This document shows, piece after piece, positions 1-5,390 of a stretch of DNA of 10,217 nt (position 1 is its first letter; the number at the start of each line of letters is the position of its first letter). Origin of the DNA: an uncultured Oscillospiraceae bacterium. Its GTDB lineage: Bacteria > Bacillota_A > Clostridia > Oscillospirales > Oscillospiraceae. The stretch covers positions 1 through 10,217 of the forward strand of contig CAKTZK010000054.1 of the NCBI GenBank assembly GCA_934635515.1. The letters run 5' to 3'. The position numbers and the translations under genes were made by a program. The notes under the pieces are model-generated. The model saw only the letters and a program-made list of their open reading frames with translations. It had not been told where the DNA came from and did no database searches.

Positions 1-1
1 C

Positions 2-1018
2 CTCATGCGCCGCCAGTACGGCAAGCGGCCCCTGCTGGTGGCTTGCGACGTGTACCGTCCCGCCGCCATCACCCAGCTGCAGGTGGTGGGTCAGCAGCTG
101 GATATTCCTGTTTTTGAAATGGGACAGGGCGACCCGGTGCAGATCGCCCGGGAGGCGCTGAAATACGCCTCGGACCACGGAAACGACATCGTGTTCCTGG
201 ATACCGCGGGCCGCCTGCACATTGATGAGCAGCTCATGGACGAGCTGAAGAATATCAAGGAAAGCATCCATCCCCACGAGATCCTCCTGGTGGTGGACGC
301 CATGACCGGCCAGGACGCTGTCAACGCCGCCACCGCCTTCGACGAGGCCCTGGGCATTGACGGGGTGCTGCTGACCAAGCTGGACGGCGACGCCCGGGGC
401 GGTGCGGCCCTGTCCATCCGGCCGGCCACGGGCAAGCCCATCAAGTTTGTGGGCACCGGAGAAAAGCTGGACATGATCGAGCTGTTTCATCCGGAGCGTA
501 TGGCCTCCCGCATTCTGGGCATGGGCGATATGCTCACCTTCATCGAGAAGGCCGAGCAGCAGTACGATGAAAAGCAGGCCAAGAAGCTGGAGGAGAAGCT
601 GCGGAAAAACCGCCTGACCCTCTCGGACTACCTGGATCAGCTGGAGCAGCTGCAAAAAATGGGCGACCTGAGCCAGATCGCCTCCATGCTTCCCGGCAAC
701 CTGGGCAAGAGCTTTGACGCCAGCCAGATTGACGAGAAGCAGATGGCCCACAGCAAGGCCATCATCCAGTCCATGACGGTGAAGGAGCGGGAAAATCCCC
801 AGATCCTCAACGCCTCCCGCAAGCGGCGCATTGCCGCCGGATGCGGCCTGGAGGTGGTGGATGTAAACCGCCTGCTGAAGGCCTTTGAGGCCATGCAGCA
901 GATGACCAAGGCCATGACCAAGGGCAAGATGCGCGGCATGGGGGCCATGATGGGCGGTATGGGCGGCTTCGGCGGCGGCAGTATGCGCAGCTTCGGCCGG
1001 AAAAAGCGTTTCAAGTAA
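2..1018 (+). CDS. ffh: Signal recognition particle GTPase Ffh (5' truncated by window edge)
   Basis: Ffh binds signal peptides of nascent membrane and secreted proteins and, with 4.5S/scRNA and the receptor FtsY, delivers ribosomes to the SecYEG translocon. The visible part, numbered from the Met at base 5, begins inside the G domain: DVYRPAA at 15-21, the G3 motif DTAGR at 66-70, the G4 motif TKLDGDARGG at 124-133, then GTGEK. The helical methionine-rich M domain follows. The end is Gly/Met-rich and closes with the basic RKKRFK. The family is about 440-450 residues long, so roughly 110 N-terminal residues, including the P-loop, lie upstream. The Met at base 5 is internal, since codon 2-4 (Leu) is in frame and homologous. 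rpsP follows after 169 bases, the usual Firmicutes order. Identification is secure. Confidence 0.97.
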   Translation, partial: LMRRQYGKRPLLVACDVYRPAAITQLQVVGQQLDIPVFEMGQGDPVQIAREALKYASDHGNDIVFLDTAGRLHIDEQLMDELKNIKESIHPHEILLVVDAMTGQDAVNAATAFDEALGIDGVLLTKLDGDARGGAALSIRPATGKPIKFVGTGEKLDMIELFHPERMASRILGMGDMLTFIEKAEQQYDEKQAKKLEEKLRKNRLTLSDYLDQLEQLQKMGDLSQIASMLPGNLGKSFDASQIDEKQMAHSKAIIQSMTVKERENPQILNASRKRRIAAGCGLEVVDVNRLLKAFEAMQQMTKAMTKGKMRGMGAMMGGMGGFGGGSMRSFGRKKRFK

Positions 1019-1038
1019 GGCCCCTTGACCGAGAGAAC

Positions 1039-1080
1039 TGTCATTGCGAAGCCGGTGCGCACACCGGCTGTGGCAATCCG
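1039..1080. repeat. Palindromic REP-like intergenic element
   Basis: The perfect arms AGCCGGTG (1050-1057) and CACCGGCT (1062-1069) enclose the 4-base loop CGCA. They sit inside outer arms ATTGC (1043-1047) and GCAAT (1073-1077), with a small internal bulge (GA against GTG). The flanks TGTCATTGCGA and GTGGCAATCCG match, from memory, a palindromic sequence dispersed in many copies in Clostridia and some other bacteria. It lies between ffh and rpsP, a typical place for such elements. Copy number cannot be judged from this window. Confidence 0.6.
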
Positions 1081-1094
1081 CTCTTTCGTGAATT

Positions 1095-1118
1095 GCAGAA
1101 AAAACGAAGTTTTTTCGC
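1095..1118. other. A/T-stem hairpin downstream of ffh
   Basis: GAAAAAAC (1098-1105) and GTTTTTTC (1109-1116) form a perfect 8-bp stem with loop GAA, extended by a GC pair beyond one bulged A. The T run is part of the stem rather than following it, so this is not a standard intrinsic terminator. It may be the second half of the same repeat as 1039-1080, or a weak attenuator between ffh and rpsP. Confidence 0.4.
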
Positions 1119-1122
1119 CAAG

Positions 1123-1152
1123 TTCGTAAATAAGTGCGACTGCATTTATCAT
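1123..1152 (+). promoter_or_regulatory. Possible weak promoter for rpsP
   Basis: TATCAT at 1147-1152 matches the -10 consensus at five of six bases. An 18-base spacer upstream gives TTCGTA at 1123-1128, a poor -35. An AT-rich leader and the rpsP ribosome binding site follow. With the repeat inserted between ffh and rpsP, a separate promoter is plausible, but the -35 is weak. Confidence 0.3.
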
Positions 1153-1187
1153 AAAAAATTTATTTAATATTTTGGAGGAAAAAGACC

Positions 1188-1427
1188 ATGGTTAAGATCA
1201 GACTGAGAAGAATGGGTGCTAAGAAGGCTCCTTTTTACCGCGTAGTGGTGGCCGATTCCCGCTATCCCCGTGACGGCCGCTTCATTGAGGAGATCGGCAC
1301 CTACAATCCCTGCGTGTCCCCCGCCGAGATCAGCATCGACGCAGACCGTGCCCGTGAGTGGATCAAGACCGGCGCACAGCCCACCGACACCGTTCGTGCC
1401 CTGCTGAAGAAGGTCGACGTTCTTTAA
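1188..1427 (+). CDS. rpsP: 30S ribosomal protein S16
   Basis: S16 is a primary-binding small-subunit protein that stabilises 16S rRNA folding in the 30S body. The 79-residue protein opens with [20 protein letters not shown] and continues with [21 protein letters not shown], the diagnostic S16 N-terminal block. The later [21 protein letters not shown] is the conserved C-terminal helix region. The length is slightly short but normal for the family (about 80-90). The start is set by GGAGG at 1174-1178, nine bases before the ATG. It lies downstream of ffh and 15 bases upstream of khpA, and is probably co-transcribed with khpA. Confidence 0.98.
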   Translation: MVKIRLRRMGAKKAPFYRVVVADSRYPRDGRFIEEIGTYNPCVSPAEISIDADRAREWIKTGAQPTDTVRALLKKVDVL

Positions 1428-1442
1428 TAAGAAGGTGCGGCC

Positions 1443-1673
1443 ATGAAGGAACTGCTGCTCTACATCGCCAGAAACCTGGTGGATCATCCTGACCAAGTGA
1501 CGGTCACGGAGGTCGGCGAGGCGGACGACCTGACGCTGGAGCTGCGTGTGGCACCCGAGGATATGGGAAAGGTGATCGGCCGCCAGGGCCGTATTGCCAA
1601 GGAGATCCGCACCGTCGTGCGGTCCTATGCCCAGCGCACCGGCGTGAAGGTTTCGGTCGATATCGTAGATTAA
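1443..1673 (+). CDS. khpA: KH-domain RNA-binding protein KhpA (YlqC)
   Basis: This is a 76-residue single type II KH-domain protein. The GXXG loop that contacts RNA is visible as GRQG in VIGRQGRIAKEIRTVV at about residues 42-57, preceded by the beta strand LTLELRV. KhpA proteins pair with KhpB/Jag in Gram-positive bacteria and are linked to RNA regulation, cell elongation and division in streptococci. That role is known for the family and is not visible here. The ATG follows a GAAGGTG ribosome binding site, 15 bases after rpsP. Position directly after rpsP is the classic Firmicutes arrangement (ylqC). The usual next genes rimM, trmD and rplS are missing, and a strong terminator follows at once. 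Confidence 0.94.
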   Translation: MKELLLYIARNLVDHPDQVTVTEVGEADDLTLELRVAPEDMGKVIGRQGRIAKEIRTVVRSYAQRTGVKVSVDIVD

Positions 1674-1674
1674 A

Positions 1675-1711
1675 AAAATACCCGCAAGGCCATTGGCTTT
1701 GCGGGTATTTT
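1675..1711. terminator. Bidirectional intrinsic terminator, khpA / flavodoxin
   Basis: Arms 1675-1691 (AAAATACCCGCAAGGCC) and 1695-1711 (GGCTTTGCGGGTATTTT) form a 17-bp stem with one G-U pair and a 3-base loop. There are A and T runs at the two ends. It begins one base after the khpA stop and lies 20 bases beyond the 3' end of the minus-strand flavodoxin gene, so it can end transcription from both sides. Confidence 0.9.
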
Positions 1712-1731
1712 ACATTTCGGCGTACAGAGGA

Positions 1732-2364
1732 TCAGAGGCCCAGGCCCTTGACCCAGCTTTCCACATCGGCGGTGGATACGCCCGAGGAAAACCGCTGCCC
1801 CTCCTGCCAGAGGCCGGTGCCGGCCAGCTGAGCCAGGGCGCTGCCGCTCTGCCCCATGCCGGAGGAGGCGGAGGTGGCAAAGGGGATCACCGTTTTGCCG
1901 GTGAAGTCGTTGGCCTTTACAAAGCTGCTCACAGGCCAGGCGGCAATGCCCCACCAAATGGGATAGCCCAGGAACACGGTGTCGTAGTCGGCCCAGTTTT
2001 CCACGGCTGTGGTGGTCAGAGCTATGTCCCGCAGGCTCTCGTCGTCGTGCTCCCGCACAACGCGGCTGGTATCATCGTTGTAGTTGAGGTCCGCGGAGGT
2101 GTAGGGCTCCGCCGGAAGGATCTCAAACAGGTCCGCGCCGGTGGCGGCCGCAATGTCCTGTGCTACGCGCTCCGTGTTGCCGGTGCCGGAAAAATACACC
2201 ACCAGGGTCTTGCCCGCTGAGGTCTCCTGTCCGTCCTCTCCTTTGGCGGTGTCCCCGGCGGAGGAAGGCTGGTTATCGGCGGAAGGGGTTTGGGGCTTGC
2301 CGGCACAGGCGGTTAGGCTGCCCAGCATTACAAGAGATAAAATAAGTGCAATAAGCTTTTTCAT
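1732..2364 (-). CDS. Flavodoxin-fold lipoprotein
   Basis: This 210-residue protein has a lipoprotein signal peptide: MKK, a hydrophobic core, and the lipobox L17-T18-A19-C20, with Cys20 the predicted lipidated residue. A Ser/Gly/Asp-rich linker (about 23-50) leads to a flavodoxin domain. The FMN-phosphate loop is SGTGNT at 59-64. GYPIWWG, around residue 130, is the flavin-stacking region typical of the Flavodoxin_4 group. It is likely a membrane-anchored, extracytoplasmic FMN electron carrier or quinone/thiol reductase; the partner is unknown. The start is supported by TAAGGAGGA about 12 bases upstream. It is transcribed away from a MerR-family gene and its promoter carries a MerR-type dyad, so control by that regulator is likely. 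Fold and lipidation are confident; substrate is not. Confidence 0.88.
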   Translation of the reverse strand: MKKLIALILSLVMLGSLTACAGKPQTPSADNQPSSAGDTAKGEDGQETSAGKTLVVYFSGTGNTERVAQDIAAATGADLFEILPAEPYTSADLNYNDDTSRVVREHDDESLRDIALTTTAVENWADYDTVFLGYPIWWGIAAWPVSSFVKANDFTGKTVIPFATSASSGMGQSGSALAQLAGTGLWQEGQRFSSGVSTADVESWVKGLGL

Positions 2365-2399
2365 GGCTGACGGTATCCTCCTTATCCATCGATAGTATC

Positions 2400-2428
2400 T
2401 TGACAGCAGCGCCCGAGCGCTGTATCCT
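2400..2428 (+). promoter_or_regulatory. Probable sigma-A promoter for merR-like gene, with palindromic spacer
   Basis: A perfect TTGACA (2400-2405) and TATCCT (2423-2428) are 17 bases apart. The start point would be near 2435, giving a leader of about 75 bases before the regulator ATG at 2510. The spacer is almost wholly a perfect palindrome, CAGCGC-CCGA-GCGCTG (2407-2422), which could be an operator. On the other strand it would be a hairpin in the flavodoxin leader. A weaker alternative for the same gene is TTGGCT (2440-2445) with CATACT (2464-2469), spacer 18. Confidence 0.55.
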
Positions 2429-2447
2429 ATGATTAAAGCTTGGCTAT

Positions 2448-2478
2448 AGTCTATAACTTAAAGCATACTTTCAGTCAA
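2448..2478 (-). promoter_or_regulatory. MerR-type promoter/operator of the flavodoxin gene
   Basis: Read on the minus strand, TTGACT (2478-2473) and TAGACT (2453-2448) are separated by 19 bases, the over-long spacing typical of MerR-activated promoters. An 18-bp dyad lies at 2457-2474: on the plus strand CTTAAAG-CATA-CTTTCAG, arms matching at six of seven bases. It fills the spacer and touches the -35. Such a dyad between -35 and -10 is where MerR proteins bind and untwist DNA. Other -10 readings exist (TTATAG or TATAGA with spacing 16-17), so the exact hexamer is uncertain. Confidence 0.6.
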
Positions 2479-2509
2479 GCCTTTTTTGAAAATTTTTGGA
2501 GGATTTTTT

Positions 2510-2959
2510 ATGGTCTATACGGTGGGGGAAATGGCAAAGCGGCTGGAGGTGCCGGCGTCTACGCTGCGCTACTATGATAAGGAGGGCCTGCTGCCCTTTG
2601 TGGAGCGCTCCTCCGGGGGTATTCGGATGTTCCGGGACTCGGATTTCGAGTGGCTGCAGGTCATCGGCTGCATGAAAAAGGCGGGCATGTCCATCCGGGA
2701 CATCCGGCAGTATATCCAGCTGGCGCTGCAGGGGGACGACACCATTGATACCCGGCTGAAAATGTTCCAGCATCAGCGGGAGGTGCTGGTGCAGCAGATG
2801 GCGGAAATGCAGCACACGCTGGAAACGGTGGAGTACAAGTGCTGGTTTTATGAGACGGCCAAGGCCGCCGGTACGGTGGATGTGCCCATGAATATGAGCG
2901 ATGAGGAGGTGCCCCGGCGCTTCCGGGCCATACGGAAGGAGCTCCACGGCGAAGAATAA
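2510..2959 (+). CDS. MerR-family transcriptional regulator, AdhR-like
   Basis: This is a 149-residue activator-type DNA-binding protein. The N-terminal MerR winged helix-turn-helix is clear: YTVGEMAKRLEVPASTLRYY (3-22), DKEGLL (23-28), then the wing with GGIRMF (36-41). A dimerisation coiled coil follows at about 80-118. Cys54 lies in IGCMKKAGMS, aligning by eye with the single reactive Cys of B. subtilis AdhR, a sensor of aldehyde/electrophile stress. Cys111 is a second cysteine. The start is the ATG at 2510, with GGAGG (2498-2502) seven bases upstream. An in-frame TTG at 2486 precedes that site and is rejected. It is divergent from the lipoprotein flavodoxin, its likely target. The family is certain; the inducer is inferred. 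Confidence 0.9.
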   Translation: MVYTVGEMAKRLEVPASTLRYYDKEGLLPFVERSSGGIRMFRDSDFEWLQVIGCMKKAGMSIRDIRQYIQLALQGDDTIDTRLKMFQHQREVLVQQMAEMQHTLETVEYKCWFYETAKAAGTVDVPMNMSDEEVPRRFRAIRKELHGEE

Positions 2960-2998
2960 AAAAGGATCCGGTGTCCCAGGGGACACCGGATCCTTTTT
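2959..2998. terminator. Bidirectional intrinsic terminator, merR-like / amidase
   Basis: There is a perfect 18-bp stem with arms 2959-2976 and 2981-2998 (AAAAAGGATCCGGTGTCC and its complement) and loop CAGG. Poly-A on the left and poly-T on the right let it work in both directions. It starts at the last base of the regulator stop codon and ends four bases before the end of the minus-strand amidase gene. Confidence 0.93.
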
Positions 2999-3002
2999 AT
3001 TT

Positions 3003-3674
3003 TCAGTCTTCCCGGATAAACCCGGCAAAACCGGCGGCTTTCAGCCGCTGGAGCATTTTCTCCGCGTTTTCACGGACCGAGAACGCCCCCACCTGCACCC
3101 GGTAGAGTTTGTCGGTGCTGCGGGTTTCGGTTTGGGGCTTTGCCTGGGCTTTGAATGCAACGCCCAGATAGTCACAGATGCCCCGGGCGATGGCCTCGCC
3201 GATGTCGACCGTGTGCTCCACGATCCACTTGGCAACGCTGGGCACGTCGTGAAAATCCACCTCCACATAGGCGGTGGGAGCGCTGGGCACACGTACCTCA
3301 TAGAGGGACGCGTCCACCCGGATGCTTTCGCTCAGACCCGGCGTGATAGGAGCCAGCCGGGCAAAAATGGCCTTGCAGGCCTTCATGCCCTCGCCGCCGT
3401 CGCTGAAGCAAAACATCCTTGTGCCGCTGACCTTGCCGTTAAAGGCGTTGGTGTGGATGGGCACGTGGAGATCGGCACCGAAAGCGTCGGAAGCCTTGAC
3501 CTTCTCCTGCATGGAGGGCATGTGCCCCAGCTGCACGGTGATGCCGCTGCGCACCAGGGCAGCCCGGCAGCTTTCGGCAATTTTGCCGCACTGCTCGGCC
3601 TCGGTGGTGCCGCCGTAGGCGTAGCGGTTGTCCGTCTGGTTGCTGGGGGACAGATAGACCTTAGCCACGGTCAT
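3003..3674 (-). CDS. Phage-type N-acetylmuramoyl-L-alanine amidase with SPOR domain (endolysin)
   Basis: This 223-residue protein should cut the MurNAc-L-Ala bond of peptidoglycan. The Amidase_3 domain (about 5-170) shows E25, H74 in [10 protein letters not shown], and the catalytic E138 in AYVEVDFHD. The usual first zinc histidine (GHGG region) is replaced by LSPSNQ at 8-13. I recall the same SPS-Q opening in other clostridial endolysins. A short C-terminal SPOR unit (about 188-223, [20 protein letters not shown]) should bind denuded glycan; it looks like half of a full SPOR repeat. There is no signal peptide, fitting holin-dependent release. GGAGG stands only three bases before the ATG, so the GTG at 3668 (nine bases away, giving M-AKVYLSPS) is an equally good or better start. 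It overlaps the holin gene by 8-14 bases. Confidence 0.85.
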   Translation of the reverse strand: MTVAKVYLSPSNQTDNRYAYGGTTEAEQCGKIAESCRAALVRSGITVQLGHMPSMQEKVKASDAFGADLHVPIHTNAFNGKVSGTRMFCFSDGGEGMKACKAIFARLAPITPGLSESIRVDASLYEVRVPSAPTAYVEVDFHDVPSVAKWIVEHTVDIGEAIARGICDYLGVAFKAQAKPQTETRSTDKLYRVQVGAFSVRENAEKMLQRLKAAGFAGFIRED

Positions 3675-3876
3675 CCGCCTCCTTTGCCTCCGGCAGGCCC
3701 GCCACGCTGGTCAGCAGGGACAGGATCCCTGCCAGAAGCGACGCGCTGCCTACCATCAGCCAGTTCACATCGCCCATAACGGCGCTGGTGCCGATGGTGG
3801 CCACAGCGGTCTGGGCAATGGTCTTCACCGCCCGGATGGCGGCGCATTTCACCAAGCATTTCCAGTTTCTTTTCAT
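3661..3876 (-). CDS. Small phage r1t-type holin
   Basis: This is a 71-residue membrane protein with two hydrophobic segments, about 14-34 ([17 protein letters not shown]) and about 39-61 ([17 protein letters not shown]). They are joined by a short turn with DVNW, and the N-terminus is basic and the C-terminus charged. The pattern IRAVKT-AQT plus DVNW plus a second helix ending LTSVAGLPE fits the lactococcal phage r1t holin family. Such holins form membrane pores that release the endolysin; here the amidase follows directly with overlapping ends. The chosen start is the ATG at 3874-3876 with AAGGGGA seven bases upstream. An in-frame GTG at 3897 would add seven residues but lies before that site. 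No other phage gene is nearby. Confidence 0.8.
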   Translation of the reverse strand: MKRNWKCLVKCAAIRAVKTIAQTAVATIGTSAVMGDVNWLMVGSASLLAGILSLLTSVAGLPEAKEADDRG

Positions 3877-3896
3877 TTTTTCTTCCCCTTTCTGCA

Positions 3897-4000
3897 CCCC
3901 TTGGGGCGCAGCTTCACCTGGGAGGACGGGCTCCTGCGTAAAACTGCGCCCCTTATAGGGTATTCTGCTTTGGGGCTCCGCGGGACAAAAAGTTTCCGGG
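3897..4000. other. Structured, inverted-repeat-rich intergenic stretch, possible ncRNA or leader
   Basis: GGGGCGCAG (3903-3911) and CTGCGCCCC (3944-3952) are perfect 9-bp inverted arms enclosing a smaller hairpin, GGAG (3921-3924) with CTCC (3931-3934). Alternating blocks CCCC (3897-3900), GGGG (3903-3906), CCCC (3949-3952), GGG (3958-3960) and GGGG (3972-3975) allow competing pairings. No protein-coding signal is convincing. It may be a plus-strand small RNA ending at the hairpin at 4001-4034, the leader of the holin transcript, or a dispersed repeat. I do not recognise a named RNA family. Confidence 0.35.
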
Positions 4001-4040
4001 CTGTTGCTACCCTGGGGGCAACAGGTCCTTTTTTCCTTTT
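4001..4040 (+). terminator. Terminator-like hairpin upstream of the yfmF operon
   Basis: CTGTTGC (4001-4007) and GCAACAG (4018-4024) form a perfect 7-bp stem with a 10-base loop. GTCC and T6 (4029-4034), then CC and T5, follow. GTCC could also pair with GGAC at 3983-3986. As an intrinsic terminator it points rightward, yet the gene to its left runs the other way. It would therefore stop read-through or antisense RNA, or end an unannotated plus-strand RNA. Confidence 0.5.
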
Positions 4041-4053
4041 TGGCGGGAAGGAA

Positions 4054-4082
4054 TTGATTTTCCGGGCATCGTGCATTATAAT
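4054..4082 (+). promoter_or_regulatory. Sigma-A promoter of the yfmF-yfmH-lgt-folD-fhs operon
   Basis: TTGATT (4054-4059) and a perfect TATAAT (4077-4082) are spaced by 17 bases. Transcription would begin near 4089, with about 33 leader bases containing the AGGAGGG ribosome binding site before the yfmF ATG at 4122. No other strong promoter is apparent before the later genes, so it may drive all five. Confidence 0.75.
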
Positions 4083-4121
4083 AAATTAACTATGCAATCG
4101 TATCACAGGAGGGATCCGGTA

Positions 4122-5390
4122 ATGACCGAATATCGCAAAGAGATCATGCGCCATGTATATCTCACGATTTTGCCTGCCCGTAAATTTAAGACCAGCTGCC
4201 TGTCTGCCCAGTTTGTCACGGCGCTGAACAGGGAAAGCGCGTCCTATAACGCCCTGTTGCCCGCAGTGCTGAGCCGGGGCACCATGCGCTGCCCGGACAT
4301 AGAGTCCCTGTCCGCCGCCATGGATACCCTCTACGGCACCACCGTCACCACCACCGTTCGCAAAAACGGCGAGCGCCAGTGCGTGGGCTTTGTGGCCAGC
4401 TGTATCGACGACCGCTTCGCCCTGGGCGGAGAGAAGCTGCTGGAGCCTATGACGGACCTGGTGGGGGAGATGCTCTTAGACCCCGTGACCCAGGGGGGCC
4501 ACTATCTAAAAGAATATGTGGAGAGCGAAAAGGTAAACCTCATCGAGAGCATCCGCGCTATCCGCAACGACAAGCGGGACTGGGCGAGACTGCGGCTGCT
4601 GCAGGAGATGTGCGCCGCAGAGCCCTACAGCATAAGCCGCCTGGGCGACGAGGAAACGGCCCGGAGGATCACAAACCACACCCTCTACCGCCACGGCCAG
4701 CGGCTGCTGTCCGATGCCCGGCTGGAGCTGCTCTACTGCGGCAGCGCCGAGGTCTCCCGGGTGGAGGAGGCGGTACTGCAGGCCTTTGCCGCCCTGCCCC
4801 GGGGGAACGCCGAGGAGCTGCCCCCTATGCAAACCTTCCCCGTCCCGGAAAAGCCCCGCTTTATCACCGAAGAGATGGATGTGACCCAGGGAAAGCTCTC
4901 CATGGGCTTTCGCTGCGGCAGCGATGATGCGCCGGCCATGATCCTGGCAAACTTGATTTTCGGCGGATCCGGGAACTCCAAGCTGTTTCTCAATGTCCGG
5001 GAGAAGCTGTCCCTGTGCTACTACGCCTCCAGCTCCTACGCCCGGTCGAAAAAAATCCTCACCGTATCCTCGGGCATTGAGCCCAAGGACTACGACCGCA
5101 CCCTGGAGGAAATTCTGCACCAGCTGCGGCAGGTGCAGCAGGGACAGTGGGAGCCCTGGGAGCTGGAGAGTGCCAAGAGCACGGCCCTGAACTCCCTGCG
5201 CTCGGTGGCGGACTCCCAGGGGGCGCTGGAAAACTTCTACCTGAGCCGCGCCGCCGTGGGCCAGCAGGAGACCCCGGAGGAGCTGATGCAGAGCCTGGAG
5301 GCGGTGACGCCGGAGCGTATCTGCCAGGCGGCGCAGAGCATCAAGCTGGACACGGTGTACTTCCTCACGGGAAAGGAGACGGCACAATGA
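4122..5390 (+). CDS. yfmF: M16 peptidase-like protein YfmF (inactive-type subunit)
   Basis: This 422-residue protein has the two-domain M16 (insulinase/processing peptidase) fold. The HXXEH zinc motif expected near residue 50 is absent: the region reads NALLPAVLSRGT. The second domain keeps the Arg/Tyr region typical of the partner half, NLIFGGSGNSKLF followed by REKLSLCYYASS. This marks it as the non-catalytic half of a heterodimer with the next gene. NCBI families name such pairs EF-P 5-aminopentanol modification-associated proteins YfmF/YfmH (ymfF/ymfH in B. subtilis); the biochemical role is unsettled. The ATG at 4122 follows AGGAGGG with normal spacing. A GTG at 4071 is in frame but lies upstream of the promoter -10 and is rejected. 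Its stop overlaps the yfmH start as ATGA. Confidence 0.88.
   Translation: MTEYRKEIMRHVYLTILPARKFKTSCLSAQFVTALNRESASYNALLPAVLSRGTMRCPDIESLSAAMDTLYGTTVTTTVRKNGERQCVGFVASCIDDRFALGGEKLLEPMTDLVGEMLLDPVTQGGHYLKEYVESEKVNLIESIRAIRNDKRDWARLRLLQEMCAAEPYSISRLGDEETARRITNHTLYRHGQRLLSDARLELLYCGSAEVSRVEEAVLQAFAALPRGNAEELPPMQTFPVPEKPRFITEEMDVTQGKLSMGFRCGSDDAPAMILANLIFGGSGNSKLFLNVREKLSLCYYASSSYARSKKILTVSSGIEPKDYDRTLEEILHQLRQVQQGQWEPWELESAKSTALNSLRSVADSQGALENFYLSRAAVGQQETPEELMQSLEAVTPERICQAAQSIKLDTVYFLTGKETAQ

Noticed and set aside
5..7. ATG near the left edge as the start of ffh
   Set aside because: The GTPase P-loop half must lie upstream and the frame stays open to the window edge, so this is an internal Met.
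2901..3779. Plus-strand ORF across the amidase gene
   Set aside because: It passes through the strong terminator at 2959-2998 and lies opposite the endolysin; no family resemblance.
3873..4076. A 67-codon minus-strand ORF ending in an ATGA-type overlap with the holin start
   Set aside because: No ribosome binding site before its ATG, low-complexity basic/proline-rich product, and it runs through the hairpins of the structured region. The overlap is probably chance, though coupling cannot be fully excluded.
4506..5387. Long minus-strand ORF opposite yfmF
   Set aside because: Antisense shadow of a GC-rich gene; no recognisable domain and no ribosome binding site, while the plus strand encodes a clear M16 protein.
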